Shown: positions 24,701-33,521 of the stretch, piece after piece
How the letters are laid out: each line of letters starts with the position of its first letter
Position numbering within the stretch: position 1 is the first letter of the stretch
DNA from: Actinoplanes missouriensis 431
Lineage (GTDB): Bacteria > Actinomycetota > Actinomycetes > Mycobacteriales > Micromonosporaceae
Direction: 5' to 3'
DNA: 64,000 nt
NCBI RefSeq assembly: GCF_000284295.1
Contig: NC_017093.1
Coordinates: forward strand, 6,138,001-6,202,000
Notes under the pieces: generated by a model
Database searches by the model: none
Seen by the model: only the letters and a program-made list of their open reading frames with translations
Told to the model about the DNA's origin: nothing
Translations under genes and position numbers: made by a program

Positions 24701-25414
24701 TCACTGCACCGAGCGCGCCACCTCCGTCGCCTCTTCGAGTGTTCCGAGTCCCTCCAACCGGTAGGTCAGGTTCTGGGCCGACGACCAGACCAAAGACGGT
24801 CCGGCAAGGCGCGTCGCCTCGGTGTGCGCCACCTGATCCCGGTCGACATAGGTCAGCGGATGCGGCTCCGGCAGCCAGATCGCCACCGGCGCCACCGAGC
24901 CGAGATCCACCCATTCGGCGTTCGGCGTGGTCTTCAGGAACCCGCCCTCCAGGGTGCCGTCGAACTGGTCGAACCGCACCGTCCCGCCCCGGTAGAGCAT
25001 GGTCACCACCCGGTCGGCGAGCACCACCTCCTCCGGTTCGCCGAGCGCCGCCGGCGTCACGAGCGGGAAGCCCGCCAGCCGCCGGGCCTCCCTGAGGCCG
25101 ATTGTCCGGCTCGACGGGAGCGGGGACGCATCCGGCGGGATCGGGCGGGACGGGTGCTCCGCCCGTACCTCGATCCCTGCCACCCGCAGAAGGTCACCGA
25201 CCACCTGGACCACCGCCGCTCGTGCCGGCGCGACAAACGCCACCGACGCGATGAGCGCGGCCAGGCACGCGGCAATCGCCAGGCGCACGCGACGCGGTCG
25301 CGGCGCAGGCTGAGCGAGGCGCGCCCGGACCGCCTCCCGCTGGTCGATTGCCGGGGGTACGCGGAGAGCCCGCCCCAGATCGCGCAGCTCCCGCGCCAGC
25401 TCGTCGTCAGACAC
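24701..25414 (-). CDS. anti-sigma-factor-like membrane protein
   Basis: This 237-residue protein has a short cytoplasmic part of about 45 residues (ELARELRDLGRALRVPP), one membrane helix at about 46-66 (RLAIAACLAALIASVAFVAP) and an extracytoplasmic domain of about 170 residues. The GTG start at 25414 overlaps the sigma-factor stop by 8 bases, so both are translated together. That order and topology are typical of anti-sigma factors for ECF sigmas, but the cytoplasmic part lacks the zinc-binding His-x3-Cys-x2-Cys motif. The outer domain has a repeated strand pattern (LPSSRTIGLREARRLAGFPL) seen in DUF4367-like sensor domains. I call it anti-sigma by context. Confidence 0.75.
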   Translation of the reverse strand: MSDDELARELRDLGRALRVPPAIDQREAVRARLAQPAPRPRRVRLAIAACLAALIASVAFVAPARAAVVQVVGDLLRVAGIEVRAEHPSRPIPPDASPLPSSRTIGLREARRLAGFPLVTPAALGEPEEVVLADRVVTMLYRGGTVRFDQFDGTLEGGFLKTTPNAEWVDLGSVAPVAIWLPEPHPLTYVDRDQVAHTEATRLAGPSLVWSSAQNLTYRLEGLGTLEEATEVARSVQ

Positions 25415-25979
25415 CGGGCGCCTCCCGCAGCGGCATCCGCTCCCGCAGGCGGGCCAGCGCCCGCGCGGTCCGCGACTTCACCGTCCCCCGGGGCAGCCCC
25501 AGGGTCGTCGCCGTCTCCGCCTCCGACAGGTCCAACAGATAGCGGCAGACCAGCACCTCCCGGTCCCGCGTGTCGAGCGCCCGCAGCTGCTCGACGAGGA
25601 ACCGCCGCCGTTCCGAAGCCTCAGCCGTCTCGGCCGGGTCCACGTCCAGCGGCAGCGGATCCTCCCGAGCCGCGGCCCGCATCAGCACCCCGGCCCGGCG
25701 GCGCCGGGAGCGGAGCAGGTTGTGCGTCTCGTTCGCCACGATCGCCAGCAGCCAGGCCTTGAACCCCTCGCCGCGGTACTGCTTGATCCGCCGGTACGCC
25801 TTCACGAACGCCTCCTGCACCACGTCGTCGGCGTCGGCGCCCGCGCCGAGCAGCACCGCGGCCCGATGCGCGGGCGAGGTGAAGCGGGCGACCAGGATCT
25901 CGTACGCGTCCAGATCGCCGCCGCGGGCCCTCGCCACGGCGTCCGCCTCGTCGATGTCGATGGCCGCCCCCTTCACCAC
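25407..25979 (-). CDS. ECF RNA polymerase sigma factor
   Basis: This 190-residue group 4 (ECF) sigma factor has region 2 at about 22-88 (DAYEILVARFTSPAHRAAVL, then ADDVVQEAFVKAYRRIKQYR) and region 4 at about 125-180 (DTRDREVLVCRYLLDLSEAE and LGLPRGTVKSRTARALARLR with the helix-turn-helix). Start codons available are adjacent GTGs at 25979 and 25976. No good ribosome site is visible, and 8 bp upstream begins a 42-bp perfect palindrome, leaving no normal promoter space. The true start could lie somewhat downstream. It is coupled to the anti-sigma-like gene and divergent from a beta-propeller lipoprotein gene. Confidence 0.88.
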   Translation of the reverse strand: MVKGAAIDIDEADAVARARGGDLDAYEILVARFTSPAHRAAVLLGAGADADDVVQEAFVKAYRRIKQYRGEGFKAWLLAIVANETHNLLRSRRRRAGVLMRAAAREDPLPLDVDPAETAEASERRRFLVEQLRALDTRDREVLVCRYLLDLSEAETATTLGLPRGTVKSRTARALARLRERMPLREAPGV

Positions 25980-25986
25980 ACCCTAG

Positions 25987-26028
25987 AGACACCGCCCGGC
26001 GGGAACCGGTTCCCGCCGGGCGGTGTCT
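25987..26028. repeat. 42-bp perfect loopless palindrome between divergent genes
   Basis: The arms are exact 21-bp reverse complements meeting at ACC/GGT (left arm begins AGACACCGCCCGGCGGG). They fill nearly the whole 57-bp space between the sigma-factor start (25979) and the lipoprotein start (26037), with 7-8 bp left on each side. It could be a dyad operator, a cruciform, or the shared folded leader of both mRNAs. Confidence 0.9.
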
Positions 26029-26036
26029 GTGCGGTT

Positions 26037-27284
26037 ATGACGACTCGGCGGAACCTTCTTCTGGCCGGTGCCGGCCTTGCCTTTCTCGCCGGCTGCCGTT
26101 CCCGTCCCAGCGCCTCCCCCGCTCCCCTCGCCGACGTGCTCCTCGTGGAGACCGCTCGCGGACTGGTCAGGGTGAGCGCCGCCGGTGAGCAGCTGCTCGG
26201 CACGGCGGCGGCGCTGAGCCACGACGGGCGGCATCTCTACGTGTCCCGCGACGACGGCATGGCACAGGTCGACCCGGTCACCGGGGCGTCCCTGCGCGAA
26301 CTGGACCACGGGGGCGGGTGGATGCCCCGGACGGTCTCCGCTGACGGCCGGATGTGCGTCCTCACCTCGCCGCCCGCGGACCGGTTCTCCCCCGTTCTGC
26401 TGTCCACACCGGGCGGTCCCCGCAAGTACCGCCTGCCCGGCGTGATCGAGCCGGACGCGCTGAGCACCGACGGCACCGCCCTGTTCGTGCTGGAGTGGCT
26501 GCCCGCGACCGCGCCCGACCACTACCGGGTGCGTCTGCTGGACCTGGCGACCGGTGCGATGCATCCGCTGAACACGCGTGACAAGACGCCGGTGCCGGCG
26601 GGCGCCGAGGAGGAGATGCGCGGCGAGGGGCGGCAGGCGGTGCTGTCGGCGGACCGGACGATGCTGTTCACGCTGTACACGCATCAGCCGGGGCACGCGC
26701 ACACCCGGGACCTGCTGTCCGGGCGCCCCGGGAACGCCCATGCGTTCGTCCACGTGCTGCATCTGACGGATCGGTGGGCGTACTGCCTGGACCTGCCCCA
26801 TCCGTTCGGTGAGGGGCCGGCGGCCGCGCACGCGGTGGCCGCCGATGGGCGGCACATCGTGGTCGCGGATCTCGCGTCCGGGAAGCTGGCCTACGCCGAT
26901 TCGCAGGCTTTGACCGTCAGCAAGGTGATCGACATCCCGGTGGCGGCGCAGTTGACCGCCACGCCCGGCCAGGCGCACGGTGCCGGCGTGAAGGCTGCGG
27001 TGTCCCCTGGCACGGCGGGGGCGGCGCTCGCTCTCACTCGGGAGCGAGTGTTCATCGGCGGATCCGACACGGTCACCGTGCTGGACCGGGCCGGCGATGC
27101 GGTCGTCGCGAAATGGCAGGTTCCATCGGCGATTCGGGGCATGGGGCTCAGCGCGGACGGCAGCCGACTGTATGTCGGCACTGCTGACCAGGTGATCTGC
27201 TTGAACACCACATCCGGTACGGCCCTGAGCAAGACTCCCGTGGACGGCCTGACAACACTCCGCCACGTGCACCAGTCAACCTAG
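26037..27284 (+). CDS. beta-propeller lipoprotein
   Basis: This 415-residue protein starts with a lipobox signal (LLLAGAGLAFLAGC, Cys20), so it is anchored outside the membrane. Repeats such as LSHDGRHLYVSRDDGMAQVD, LSADRTMLFTLYTH, VAADGRHIVVADLASGKLAY and LSADGSRLYVGTADQVICLN mark a YVTN/WD40-like seven-bladed propeller. The ATG at 26037 follows the 42-bp palindrome by 8 bp and has no ribosome site. It is divergent from the sigma/anti-sigma pair. A lipoprotein next to such a pair is often part of the regulon or signal input, but nothing in the sequence proves this. Two Cys in the propeller could pair. Confidence 0.82.
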   Translation: MTTRRNLLLAGAGLAFLAGCRSRPSASPAPLADVLLVETARGLVRVSAAGEQLLGTAAALSHDGRHLYVSRDDGMAQVDPVTGASLRELDHGGGWMPRTVSADGRMCVLTSPPADRFSPVLLSTPGGPRKYRLPGVIEPDALSTDGTALFVLEWLPATAPDHYRVRLLDLATGAMHPLNTRDKTPVPAGAEEEMRGEGRQAVLSADRTMLFTLYTHQPGHAHTRDLLSGRPGNAHAFVHVLHLTDRWAYCLDLPHPFGEGPAAAHAVAADGRHIVVADLASGKLAYADSQALTVSKVIDIPVAAQLTATPGQAHGAGVKAAVSPGTAGAALALTRERVFIGGSDTVTVLDRAGDAVVAKWQVPSAIRGMGLSADGSRLYVGTADQVICLNTTSGTALSKTPVDGLTTLRHVHQST

Positions 27285-27372
27285 TCGTCGCGACGCCCGT
27301 GACGCACCGCAACAGGACGACGAGCAATTGCCGGGGGACGGTTTAGTGCTTTTGGAGAGTTTCAGCCGTACC

Positions 27373-27978
27373 TTATGGGTTTTTTCGTAGGACGTCCAGG
27401 AGGAACCATTCGTCCTCGTGGTGGACCACCCGGGTCAGGCCCGGGCGGGCGGCGAGGATCTCGTGGACGTTGTGGCCGTCGTAGTTGCCGCCGTTCTCGC
27501 GGTCGCGGAAGTGCAGGGAGACCAGGTCGCCGCCGGGTTCCAAGCGGTCGGTCACCGCGGTGAGGAACTGTTCCAGGTCGGCGGCGGAGAGGTAGTAGAG
27601 CAGGTCGCCGATGACCACCAGGTCGAACGTCTCGTCGGGCATGTCGGCGGGGACCATGGCCTGCTCGACCGTGACGTGGGGCAGGTCGGCGGTGTTCTCG
27701 CGGGCCTGCTGGACGGCCTCCGCGACACTGTCCGTGGCCAGGATCTTGGAGCAGCGCGGGGCCAGCATCCGGGTGAACAGGCCGATCGAGGCGCCCGGCT
27801 CGTAGCAGCTGCGGTAGTGCTCGCGCGGGAGGCTGGCCAGGGTCACCGCGTATTTGCGCTGGTTGTGCCACTTGGTGGCGACGTCCCACGGGTCGTCCTT
27901 CGCCAGGTAGAGCCCGGTGAAGTAGTCCAGCGAGACCGTGGTCTCCGGTGCTGCGGCGTCGCCCTCTGCTCGTGTCAC
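27373..27978 (-). CDS. SAM-dependent methyltransferase, NodS-like
   Basis: This 201-residue class I methyltransferase has motif I as CYEPGASIGLFTRML (around residues 58-72), an acidic motif II end (ILATDSVAEAV) and the DLVVIGDLLYYL post-motif. The opening DYFTGLYLAKDDPWDVATKW is typical of the NodS group. Members of this group N-methylate small amines or oligosaccharide backbones. The start is a GTG at 27978. It stands alone on the minus strand, 69 bp from the next gene, so its substrate cannot be told from context. Confidence 0.85.
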   Translation of the reverse strand: MTRAEGDAAAPETTVSLDYFTGLYLAKDDPWDVATKWHNQRKYAVTLASLPREHYRSCYEPGASIGLFTRMLAPRCSKILATDSVAEAVQQARENTADLPHVTVEQAMVPADMPDETFDLVVIGDLLYYLSAADLEQFLTAVTDRLEPGGDLVSLHFRDRENGGNYDGHNVHEILAARPGLTRVVHHEDEWFLLDVLRKNP

Positions 27979-28046
27979 GCCGGAATTGTGCCGAACTCGG
28001 GGACGACGCCGCCAACCAGGGTCAGCCGGCGGTCACGGGTGCGTGA

Positions 28047-29105
28047 TCACGATTGACGTGCCGTGACGGTCAGGGTGCCGATGCCCGATTCGGCCCGCAG
28101 GTCGATGCCGTCGTCGCCGTCGCCTTTCGTGAGGGTCGCGCCGGTTGCCACGCCTTTGTCCCGTTTACCGTAGAGGGTGACCGTTCCGGCGCCCTTGCGA
28201 AAGTCGGCGCGGACCGGGATCTCGCCGGCCGTGCTGATGCGCCAGGTGTTGACGCCGCCGCCCATCAGGATCGGAATCGGACTGTCGGTCTTCGGCAGCG
28301 CCAGGGTGGTGCGGGCCGTGCCGCCGAGCAGGTCGAGCCGGCCGAGCGTGCCGCGGGTCAGGTCGAACGTCGCGACCCGGGCGCCGCCGCGCATCCGCAG
28401 CGACCAGGTGACGTCCTCGCTGAGCAGGACGTCCACCCGTGCGGAACCCTCCGGGCCGGTGGGTTCGACGAAGACCTTGACCGTGTCGCCGTCGAGCTGG
28501 GCGCGCGGCTTGACCCCGCTGCCGTCCGGGCTCGTCACCCGGAACCAGCCCTTCGGCACGTCGCCGATCGTCACGTTGACCTCCGTGGTGCCATCCACCA
28601 GCTCGAACGTGGCCGCGTCCGGGATCACGGGGGCCGGGTCCGGCGTCGGCTCGCCGATCTCCACGGGTGGGTTGGCCGGGGTGAGGGCGGCGGGCGGCTG
28701 GAACGAGGGGACGCGGGTCTGTTCCTCGCCGGGGCGGAGGGCGGCCCAGGCCGCGGCCGAGCCGATCGCGAGGACGAGGGCGACGATCACGGCGGTACGG
28801 CGGACGGGGCGGCGCGGGCGCTCGGCGAGATGTAGTTCGAGGGTAGGGCGGGCAGAGCCGGGATAGACGTCGGCGGTCAAGCCACGGCGGGCGTGGGCCT
28901 GATCGGCCTCGGTCACGCCACCGGCGCCGCCCGGGGAAGGGGAAGCGGCGCCGGGCGCGCTCGGATCGGACAGGCCGGCGCCGGTTCGGGTGGGCTCGGC
29001 GCCGGGCAGTTCGTAGTGGTCGGCGGCCGGGCCCACCCGGTGCGGGGCGTCCGGCCAGTACTCGGTGATGTCGGGCAGATCGGCAGGGGCGGCTTTACTG
29101 TCCAC
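28047..29105 (-). CDS. membrane-anchored protein of unknown function
   Basis: I set the start at the GTG at 29105, where AGGAG lies about 7 bases upstream (the frame is open to 29210). This gives 352 residues. The first 100 are a Pro/Ala-rich cytoplasmic tail with acidic patches (DLPDITEYWPDAPHRVG). One membrane helix follows at about 105-125 (AVIVALVLAIGSAAAWAALR), then a Pro-rich spacer and an extracytoplasmic beta-rich domain of about 200 residues. The domain pattern (LRMRGGARVATFDLTRGTL, RISTAGEIPVRADFRKGAG, IDLRAESGIGTLTV) looks like a DUF4097-type beta-solenoid. It is divergent from the AbfB-domain gene across 181 bp. No function is recognised. Confidence 0.75.
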   Translation of the reverse strand: MDSKAAPADLPDITEYWPDAPHRVGPAADHYELPGAEPTRTGAGLSDPSAPGAASPSPGGAGGVTEADQAHARRGLTADVYPGSARPTLELHLAERPRRPVRRTAVIVALVLAIGSAAAWAALRPGEEQTRVPSFQPPAALTPANPPVEIGEPTPDPAPVIPDAATFELVDGTTEVNVTIGDVPKGWFRVTSPDGSGVKPRAQLDGDTVKVFVEPTGPEGSARVDVLLSEDVTWSLRMRGGARVATFDLTRGTLGRLDLLGGTARTTLALPKTDSPIPILMGGGVNTWRISTAGEIPVRADFRKGAGTVTLYGKRDKGVATGATLTKGDGDDGIDLRAESGIGTLTVTARQS

Positions 29106-29286
29106 GCGTGGTCTCCTCGGTCGGCGCGCGGGTGGCTCCGGCCGGAGATACGGATGAACGACGCGATCGGTTCGACTGGGATCGCTCCCATCCGGATTTC
29201 CCTCTTGCACATCACTTCGCTTACCTGTAGATCATTATCGAACGATTAAGTCGCAATGCGCGAAGTTGCCACAGGAAGTGGAATTG

Positions 29287-30183
29287 ATGCCGGAAGATGA
29301 GAACGGCCTTCGCGTCGGTGGCTGGGTGCCGCCGTATTCCGATCCCCGGACCGGCGGATCGCCCGCCGCGCGGCCCGCGCTCCCCCGCGGCTCGCAACGC
29401 CCGGCGCTCGGCCCGGGACAGGGCCCGCCGCCGCATTCCATCCGTCACCTGTTCATTCTGGCGGCCGCCGCGGCATTGGGGTGCGCGGCCACCGCGCTCG
29501 TCGCGCTGAACACCGGCGGCGAGACCCCGGCACCCGTCGCGCAGCAGAGCGCGGCGTCCCAGCAGGGCTGGCCGGCCTTCCCGCTGGAACCGGAGGAGAC
29601 GATCCCGCTGCTGCCCAAGCCGTCGCCGTCACGGTCCCACTCCCGGGCCGTCACACCGGTCGCGACCAGGGTCTCGTCGGCATCGCCCCCGGCGAAACCG
29701 GGCGCGACCCCGGCCTCACCCACGGCAGGCCCGGCCGGGCCCACGGCACCGCAGCCGGTCTCCCTGACCGCCGGCGCGACGGCGGGCCTGGAGCTCGTGG
29801 ACCAGCCCGGCCAGTGGGTGCGGCACCGGAACTTCGCCGGGCGGGTGGACCCGATCTCGGCCGCCGGCAGCGACGGCGACCGGGCCGACTCACGGTTCGT
29901 GATTCGCACCGGCCGGGCGGCGTCGAACTGTTTCTCGTTCGAATCAGTTAACTTTCCCGGATATTATCTGCGGCACCGCGACTTCCGCATCGAGCTTACC
30001 CGGGCGGAGCAGTCGGAACTGTTCGACGAGGACAGCACTTTCTGCGCCGAGTCCATTCGGAACGGCGCCGCCCTGACGTTACGGTCACACAATTATCCGA
30101 GCCGTCATATCGCGGTGAACGGCGAGCGGCTGGTGATCGCCGAGTCGGGGGCGGCCGCGTTCCGCCCGCAGCCGCCCCTGTGA
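29287..30183 (+). CDS. membrane-anchored AbfB (CBM42) domain protein
   Basis: The ATG at 29287 has AGGAAG upstream. The 298-residue product has a 50-residue cytoplasmic Pro/Arg-rich tail, a membrane helix near 51-72 (HLFILAAAAALGCAATALVA), a long Pro/Ser/Ala linker and a C-terminal AbfB domain. Domain marks are QWVRHRNFAGRVDPIS, FVIRTGRAASNCFSFESVNF and PGYYLRHRDFRIEL, the repeated x-x-Y-L-R-H pattern of arabinofuranose-binding CBM42. Such domains bind arabinose side chains of plant polysaccharides or fold similarly to stress proteins. There is no catalytic domain, so it may display a carbohydrate-binding module at the surface. Cys residues flanking the repeats may pair. Confidence 0.82.
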   Translation: MPEDENGLRVGGWVPPYSDPRTGGSPAARPALPRGSQRPALGPGQGPPPHSIRHLFILAAAAALGCAATALVALNTGGETPAPVAQQSAASQQGWPAFPLEPEETIPLLPKPSPSRSHSRAVTPVATRVSSASPPAKPGATPASPTAGPAGPTAPQPVSLTAGATAGLELVDQPGQWVRHRNFAGRVDPISAAGSDGDRADSRFVIRTGRAASNCFSFESVNFPGYYLRHRDFRIELTRAEQSELFDEDSTFCAESIRNGAALTLRSHNYPSRHIAVNGERLVIAESGAAAFRPQPPL

Positions 30184-30190
30184 CGGGTCC

Positions 30191-32158
30191 TCACATGACG
30201 AGGACGCTCCGGGCGTCCAGCACACCCGCGCCGCCGGGCAGGTCGATCGGCTCGTCGGTGCGGTTGATCAGGAACCGGTGCTCGCCACGGATCGCCAGCT
30301 CGACCCGGCCACGCAGCTCGGGCGGCAGCTCGCTGGCCACGCCGGCCGGCCGGAGCAGGGACGGCAGGACCGGGGCGATCCCGGCGGCGCCGAGGCGGGT
30401 GGAGACGTAACTGGCCGAACCCGTACCCACCGGACGCCGGGTGATCGCGGCCTGCTTGCCGTCGCGGTACCGGGCGAGCACCTCGACGCCGGAGTCGGCC
30501 ACGTCGACCCGCTCGGTCCAGAGCGTGCCGGTGGCGCCGTTGTCGAGGGCCACGCTGTCGCCGTCGAGCAGCGGCGCGAACTCCTCGACCCGGATGCCGA
30601 GCAGGTCCCGCAGGGCCCCGGGGTACCCGCCCAGCCAGACGTGGTCGTTCTCGTCCACGATGCCGGAGAAGTAGGTGGTCACCAGGTGACCGCCGTTCTC
30701 GGCATAGCGGGTGAGGCGGCCGGCGAGCGCCGCGGGCACCACGTGCAGGATCGGGGCGATCAGCATCGGGTACCGCTCCAGGTCACCCCCGGCCGGCACC
30801 ACGTCGGCGCGGATCCCCTGGTCCAGCAGCGCCGTGTACCAGTCCAGCGCCTCCTGCCGGTACCGCAGCCGGTCGGTCGGGTGCGAGTCCTGCTCGGCCA
30901 CCCACCACGACTCCCAGTCGAAGACGATGCCGACCGGCGCGGGGGTCCGGGGCGTGCCGGCCACCGGCGCCAGGTCGCGGAGCCGCTTGCCGAGCTCGGC
31001 CACCCCGCGGAAGAGCGCACTGTCGGTGCCGGCGTGCGGCAGCATCGCCGAGTGGTACTTCTCCGCGCCGGCTCTCGACTGCCGCCATTGGAAGAAGCAG
31101 ACCGCGTCAGCGCCGTACGCGACGTGGGTGAGCGAGTCCCGTGCCAGCTCGCCGGGCCGCTTCGCCACGTTGACCGGCTGCCAGTTGACCGCGCTGGTGG
31201 AGTGCTCCATGAGGAACCACGGGCGGCCGCCGGCCAGCATGCCGGTCAGGTTCGCGGAGAAGGAGAGCTCGTCACGGGCCTGCGGGCCGGGGACCACGTA
31301 GTGGTCGTTGGAGACGAAGTCCACCTCGGCGGCCCAGTCGGCGTAGTTCATCGGTTTCTGCTCGCCCATCACCATGAAGTTCGTGGTGACCGGCACGTCC
31401 GGGGTGATCTCCCGCAGGACTGCCTTCTCGGCGCGCAGGTGCTCCTTGAGCGCGTCCGAGGAGAACCGCTTGAAGTCGAGCTGCTGGGTGGGGTTGGGGT
31501 GCGAGGCGGCGAGGCGCGGCGGCAGGATCTGCTCCCAGTCGGAGTACTGCTGCGACCAGAAGGCGGTGCCCCAGGCCTCGTTGAGCCGGTCCATCGACTG
31601 GTAACGCGCTTCGAGCCAGGCGCGGAACGCCCGCGCCGCATCGTCGGAGAAGTCGTAGATGTTGTGACAGCCCAGCTCGTTGTTCACGTGCCAGGCGACC
31701 AGGGCGGGGTGGTCCCGGTATCGGGTGGCGAGCGCCCGGACCAGCCGTAGCGCGTGCTCCCGGAAGACCGGCGAGGTGGGCCGCCAGTGCTGGCGGGCGC
31801 CCGGCCACACCGTGCTCCCCTCGGCGTTCACCGGCAGGATCTCCGGGTGTTTCGTGGTCAGCCACGGGGGTGGTGAGGCGGTGGCGGTGGCCAGGTCGAC
31901 CGCGATCCCGCCGGCGTGGAGCAGGTCCATCGCGTCGTCCAGCCACGCGAAGTCGTACGCGCCCTCGGCCGGCTGGAGCCGGGCCCACGAGAAGATCGCC
32001 AACGAGACGATCGTGACGCCGGCCTCGCGCATGGCCCGTACGTCGTCGTCCCAGATCGCACGCGGCCACTGCTCCGGGTTGTAGTCGGCGCCGAACTCCA
32101 GACGGGCCTCCCCGGCGCGACGGATCCAGCGCCGGGGAGCGTTCTCGGATGAGCTCAT
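30191..32158 (-). CDS. GH42 beta-galactosidase
   Basis: This 655-residue cytoplasmic glycoside hydrolase family 42 enzyme begins with EFGADYNPEQWPRAIWDDDV. The acid/base is Glu161 in HVNNELGCH and the nucleophile Glu318 in FLMEHSTSAVNW. The trimerisation and C-terminal beta domains follow. There is no signal peptide, so it acts on imported oligosaccharide. The ATG at 32158 overlaps the stop of the binding-protein gene as ATGA; an upstream open frame is a shadow. It is the last gene of the permease/permease/binding protein operon controlled by the LacI-type repressor, so the transported sugar is probably a galactose-containing oligosaccharide. A 7-bp gap separates its stop from the convergent AbfB gene. 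Confidence 0.93.
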   Translation of the reverse strand: MSSSENAPRRWIRRAGEARLEFGADYNPEQWPRAIWDDDVRAMREAGVTIVSLAIFSWARLQPAEGAYDFAWLDDAMDLLHAGGIAVDLATATASPPPWLTTKHPEILPVNAEGSTVWPGARQHWRPTSPVFREHALRLVRALATRYRDHPALVAWHVNNELGCHNIYDFSDDAARAFRAWLEARYQSMDRLNEAWGTAFWSQQYSDWEQILPPRLAASHPNPTQQLDFKRFSSDALKEHLRAEKAVLREITPDVPVTTNFMVMGEQKPMNYADWAAEVDFVSNDHYVVPGPQARDELSFSANLTGMLAGGRPWFLMEHSTSAVNWQPVNVAKRPGELARDSLTHVAYGADAVCFFQWRQSRAGAEKYHSAMLPHAGTDSALFRGVAELGKRLRDLAPVAGTPRTPAPVGIVFDWESWWVAEQDSHPTDRLRYRQEALDWYTALLDQGIRADVVPAGGDLERYPMLIAPILHVVPAALAGRLTRYAENGGHLVTTYFSGIVDENDHVWLGGYPGALRDLLGIRVEEFAPLLDGDSVALDNGATGTLWTERVDVADSGVEVLARYRDGKQAAITRRPVGTGSASYVSTRLGAAGIAPVLPSLLRPAGVASELPPELRGRVELAIRGEHRFLINRTDEPIDLPGGAGVLDARSVLVM

Positions 32159-33486
32159 TTGACAGTGAAACCCTGTTCCTGGCCGTACTTGACGGAAGCG
32201 TCCTGCCAGGACTTCAGCCCGTCCTGCAGGGTGCCCTGCCCGAGGTAGGCCTTGCCGGCGGTGTCGTTGAAGACGTTGTTGGCGTAGACCTGGAAGGGCA
32301 GGTACGACCAGCCGGGGACGACCTGCCCGGCGGACGCGGCGAGAACCTCGTTGACCTTCTGACCGCCGAAGTACGGGAACTCCTTGTTCAGGAACTCCGG
32401 CGCGTTCAGCTGCTTCGTGCTCGCCGGGAAGGCGCCGTTGTCGACCCGGGTCTGTGCCCCCTTGTCGACCGTGGCGTACTTGAGGAACGCGTACGCCAGG
32501 GCCTTGTTCGCGGCCTTCTCCGGGATGGTGATGGAGCTGCCGCCGTTCTCGGCGGTGGCCTTGCCCCCACTCTCCCACTGCGGCATCGGGGCGACCCGCC
32601 ACTTGCCGTTGCCCGCCTTGACGCCGGACTCCAGGTTGGCCGGCATCCACGCGCCGATCACCAGGGAGGCGATGGTGCCGTCGGCGAGGCCGGCGTACCA
32701 GCCGTCGCTCCAGCCGGCCACCGGGTTGAGCAGCTTGCCGTCGATCAGCTTCTGCCACTGGGCGGTGAACTTGCTGGTGCCCGCGTCCGCGAAGTCGATC
32801 CCGACGTCGGTGCCGTTCACCGTGTACGGCTTCCCGCCCGCCTGCCAGATCATGCTCGTGGTGAACCCGGCGTCGCCGCTGTCCGCCGTGATGTACGCCT
32901 TCGGGTCGGCCCTGTGCAGCTTCTCCGCCGCCGTCGTGTACTCCTCCCAGGTCGCCGGCACGCCCAGCTGGTGCTTGTCGAAGACGTCCTTGTTGTAGAA
33001 GAGCGCCATCGGGCCGGAGTCCATCGGAAGGCCGTAGACGGCCGCCCCGGAGTGCACCGCGTTCCAGGTTCCCGGCGTGAACGTGCCGTCCAGCGACGCG
33101 GCGCCGAACGTGTTCAGATCGGTGACGGCCTTGCCGAGGGCGAACTGCGGCAGCGCGTAGTACTCGATCTGAGCGACGTCCGGCACCCCCGAACCCGCTT
33201 GGATGGCGTTCTGCAGGGCGGTGTACGCGTCGTTCCCCGTACCCGAATTGACGAGGTTGATCTTGACCTTGGGGTATGTGGTCTGGAAGTCCGCGACGAC
33301 CTGCTTGAGGGTGGGCTCCCAGGCCCAGACCGTGAGCGTGCCGCCGGCGTCGAGCGCGGCCTGGACGTCGTCCTGCGACACCGTGGTGGCGGCGGGCTCG
33401 TCGGCGGAGTCACCGCCGCATCCCGCGGCCAGGAGCGTGAACGAGAGAGCGGCGCCGAGGATCGCGCGCCGACGGGTGATCAGCAT
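32155..33486 (-). CDS. ABC sugar transporter substrate-binding lipoprotein
   Basis: This 443-residue family 1 extracellular binding protein starts with a lipobox (LGAALSFTLLAAGC, Cys23) and AGGG upstream of the ATG at 33486. Typical landmarks are WAWEPTLKQVVADFQ after the linker, GSGVPDVAQIEYYALPQFAL, and the aromatic residues WQAGGKPYTV and WYAGLADGTIASLVIGAW for sugar stacking. It captures an oligosaccharide outside the membrane and hands it to the two permeases encoded before it. The stop overlaps the GH42 start. Specificity for galactosides is inferred from that enzyme. Confidence 0.92.
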   Translation of the reverse strand: MLITRRRAILGAALSFTLLAAGCGGDSADEPAATTVSQDDVQAALDAGGTLTVWAWEPTLKQVVADFQTTYPKVKINLVNSGTGNDAYTALQNAIQAGSGVPDVAQIEYYALPQFALGKAVTDLNTFGAASLDGTFTPGTWNAVHSGAAVYGLPMDSGPMALFYNKDVFDKHQLGVPATWEEYTTAAEKLHRADPKAYITADSGDAGFTTSMIWQAGGKPYTVNGTDVGIDFADAGTSKFTAQWQKLIDGKLLNPVAGWSDGWYAGLADGTIASLVIGAWMPANLESGVKAGNGKWRVAPMPQWESGGKATAENGGSSITIPEKAANKALAYAFLKYATVDKGAQTRVDNGAFPASTKQLNAPEFLNKEFPYFGGQKVNEVLAASAGQVVPGWSYLPFQVYANNVFNDTAGKAYLGQGTLQDGLKSWQDASVKYGQEQGFTVK

Positions 33487-33521
33487 GGGCGGTTCCCTTC
33501 GGTGAACCTTGTCGACGGATG

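Noticed and set aside
32163..32182. GAAACCCTGTTCC as a further copy of the island operator
   Set aside because: It lies inside the end of the sugar-binding-protein gene, far from the regulon, and lacks the third half-site. Probably coincidence.
32159..32758. 200-residue N-terminal extension of the beta-galactosidase
   Set aside because: It reads the binding-protein gene out of frame. The ATGA overlap start at 32158 gives the normal GH42 N-terminus.
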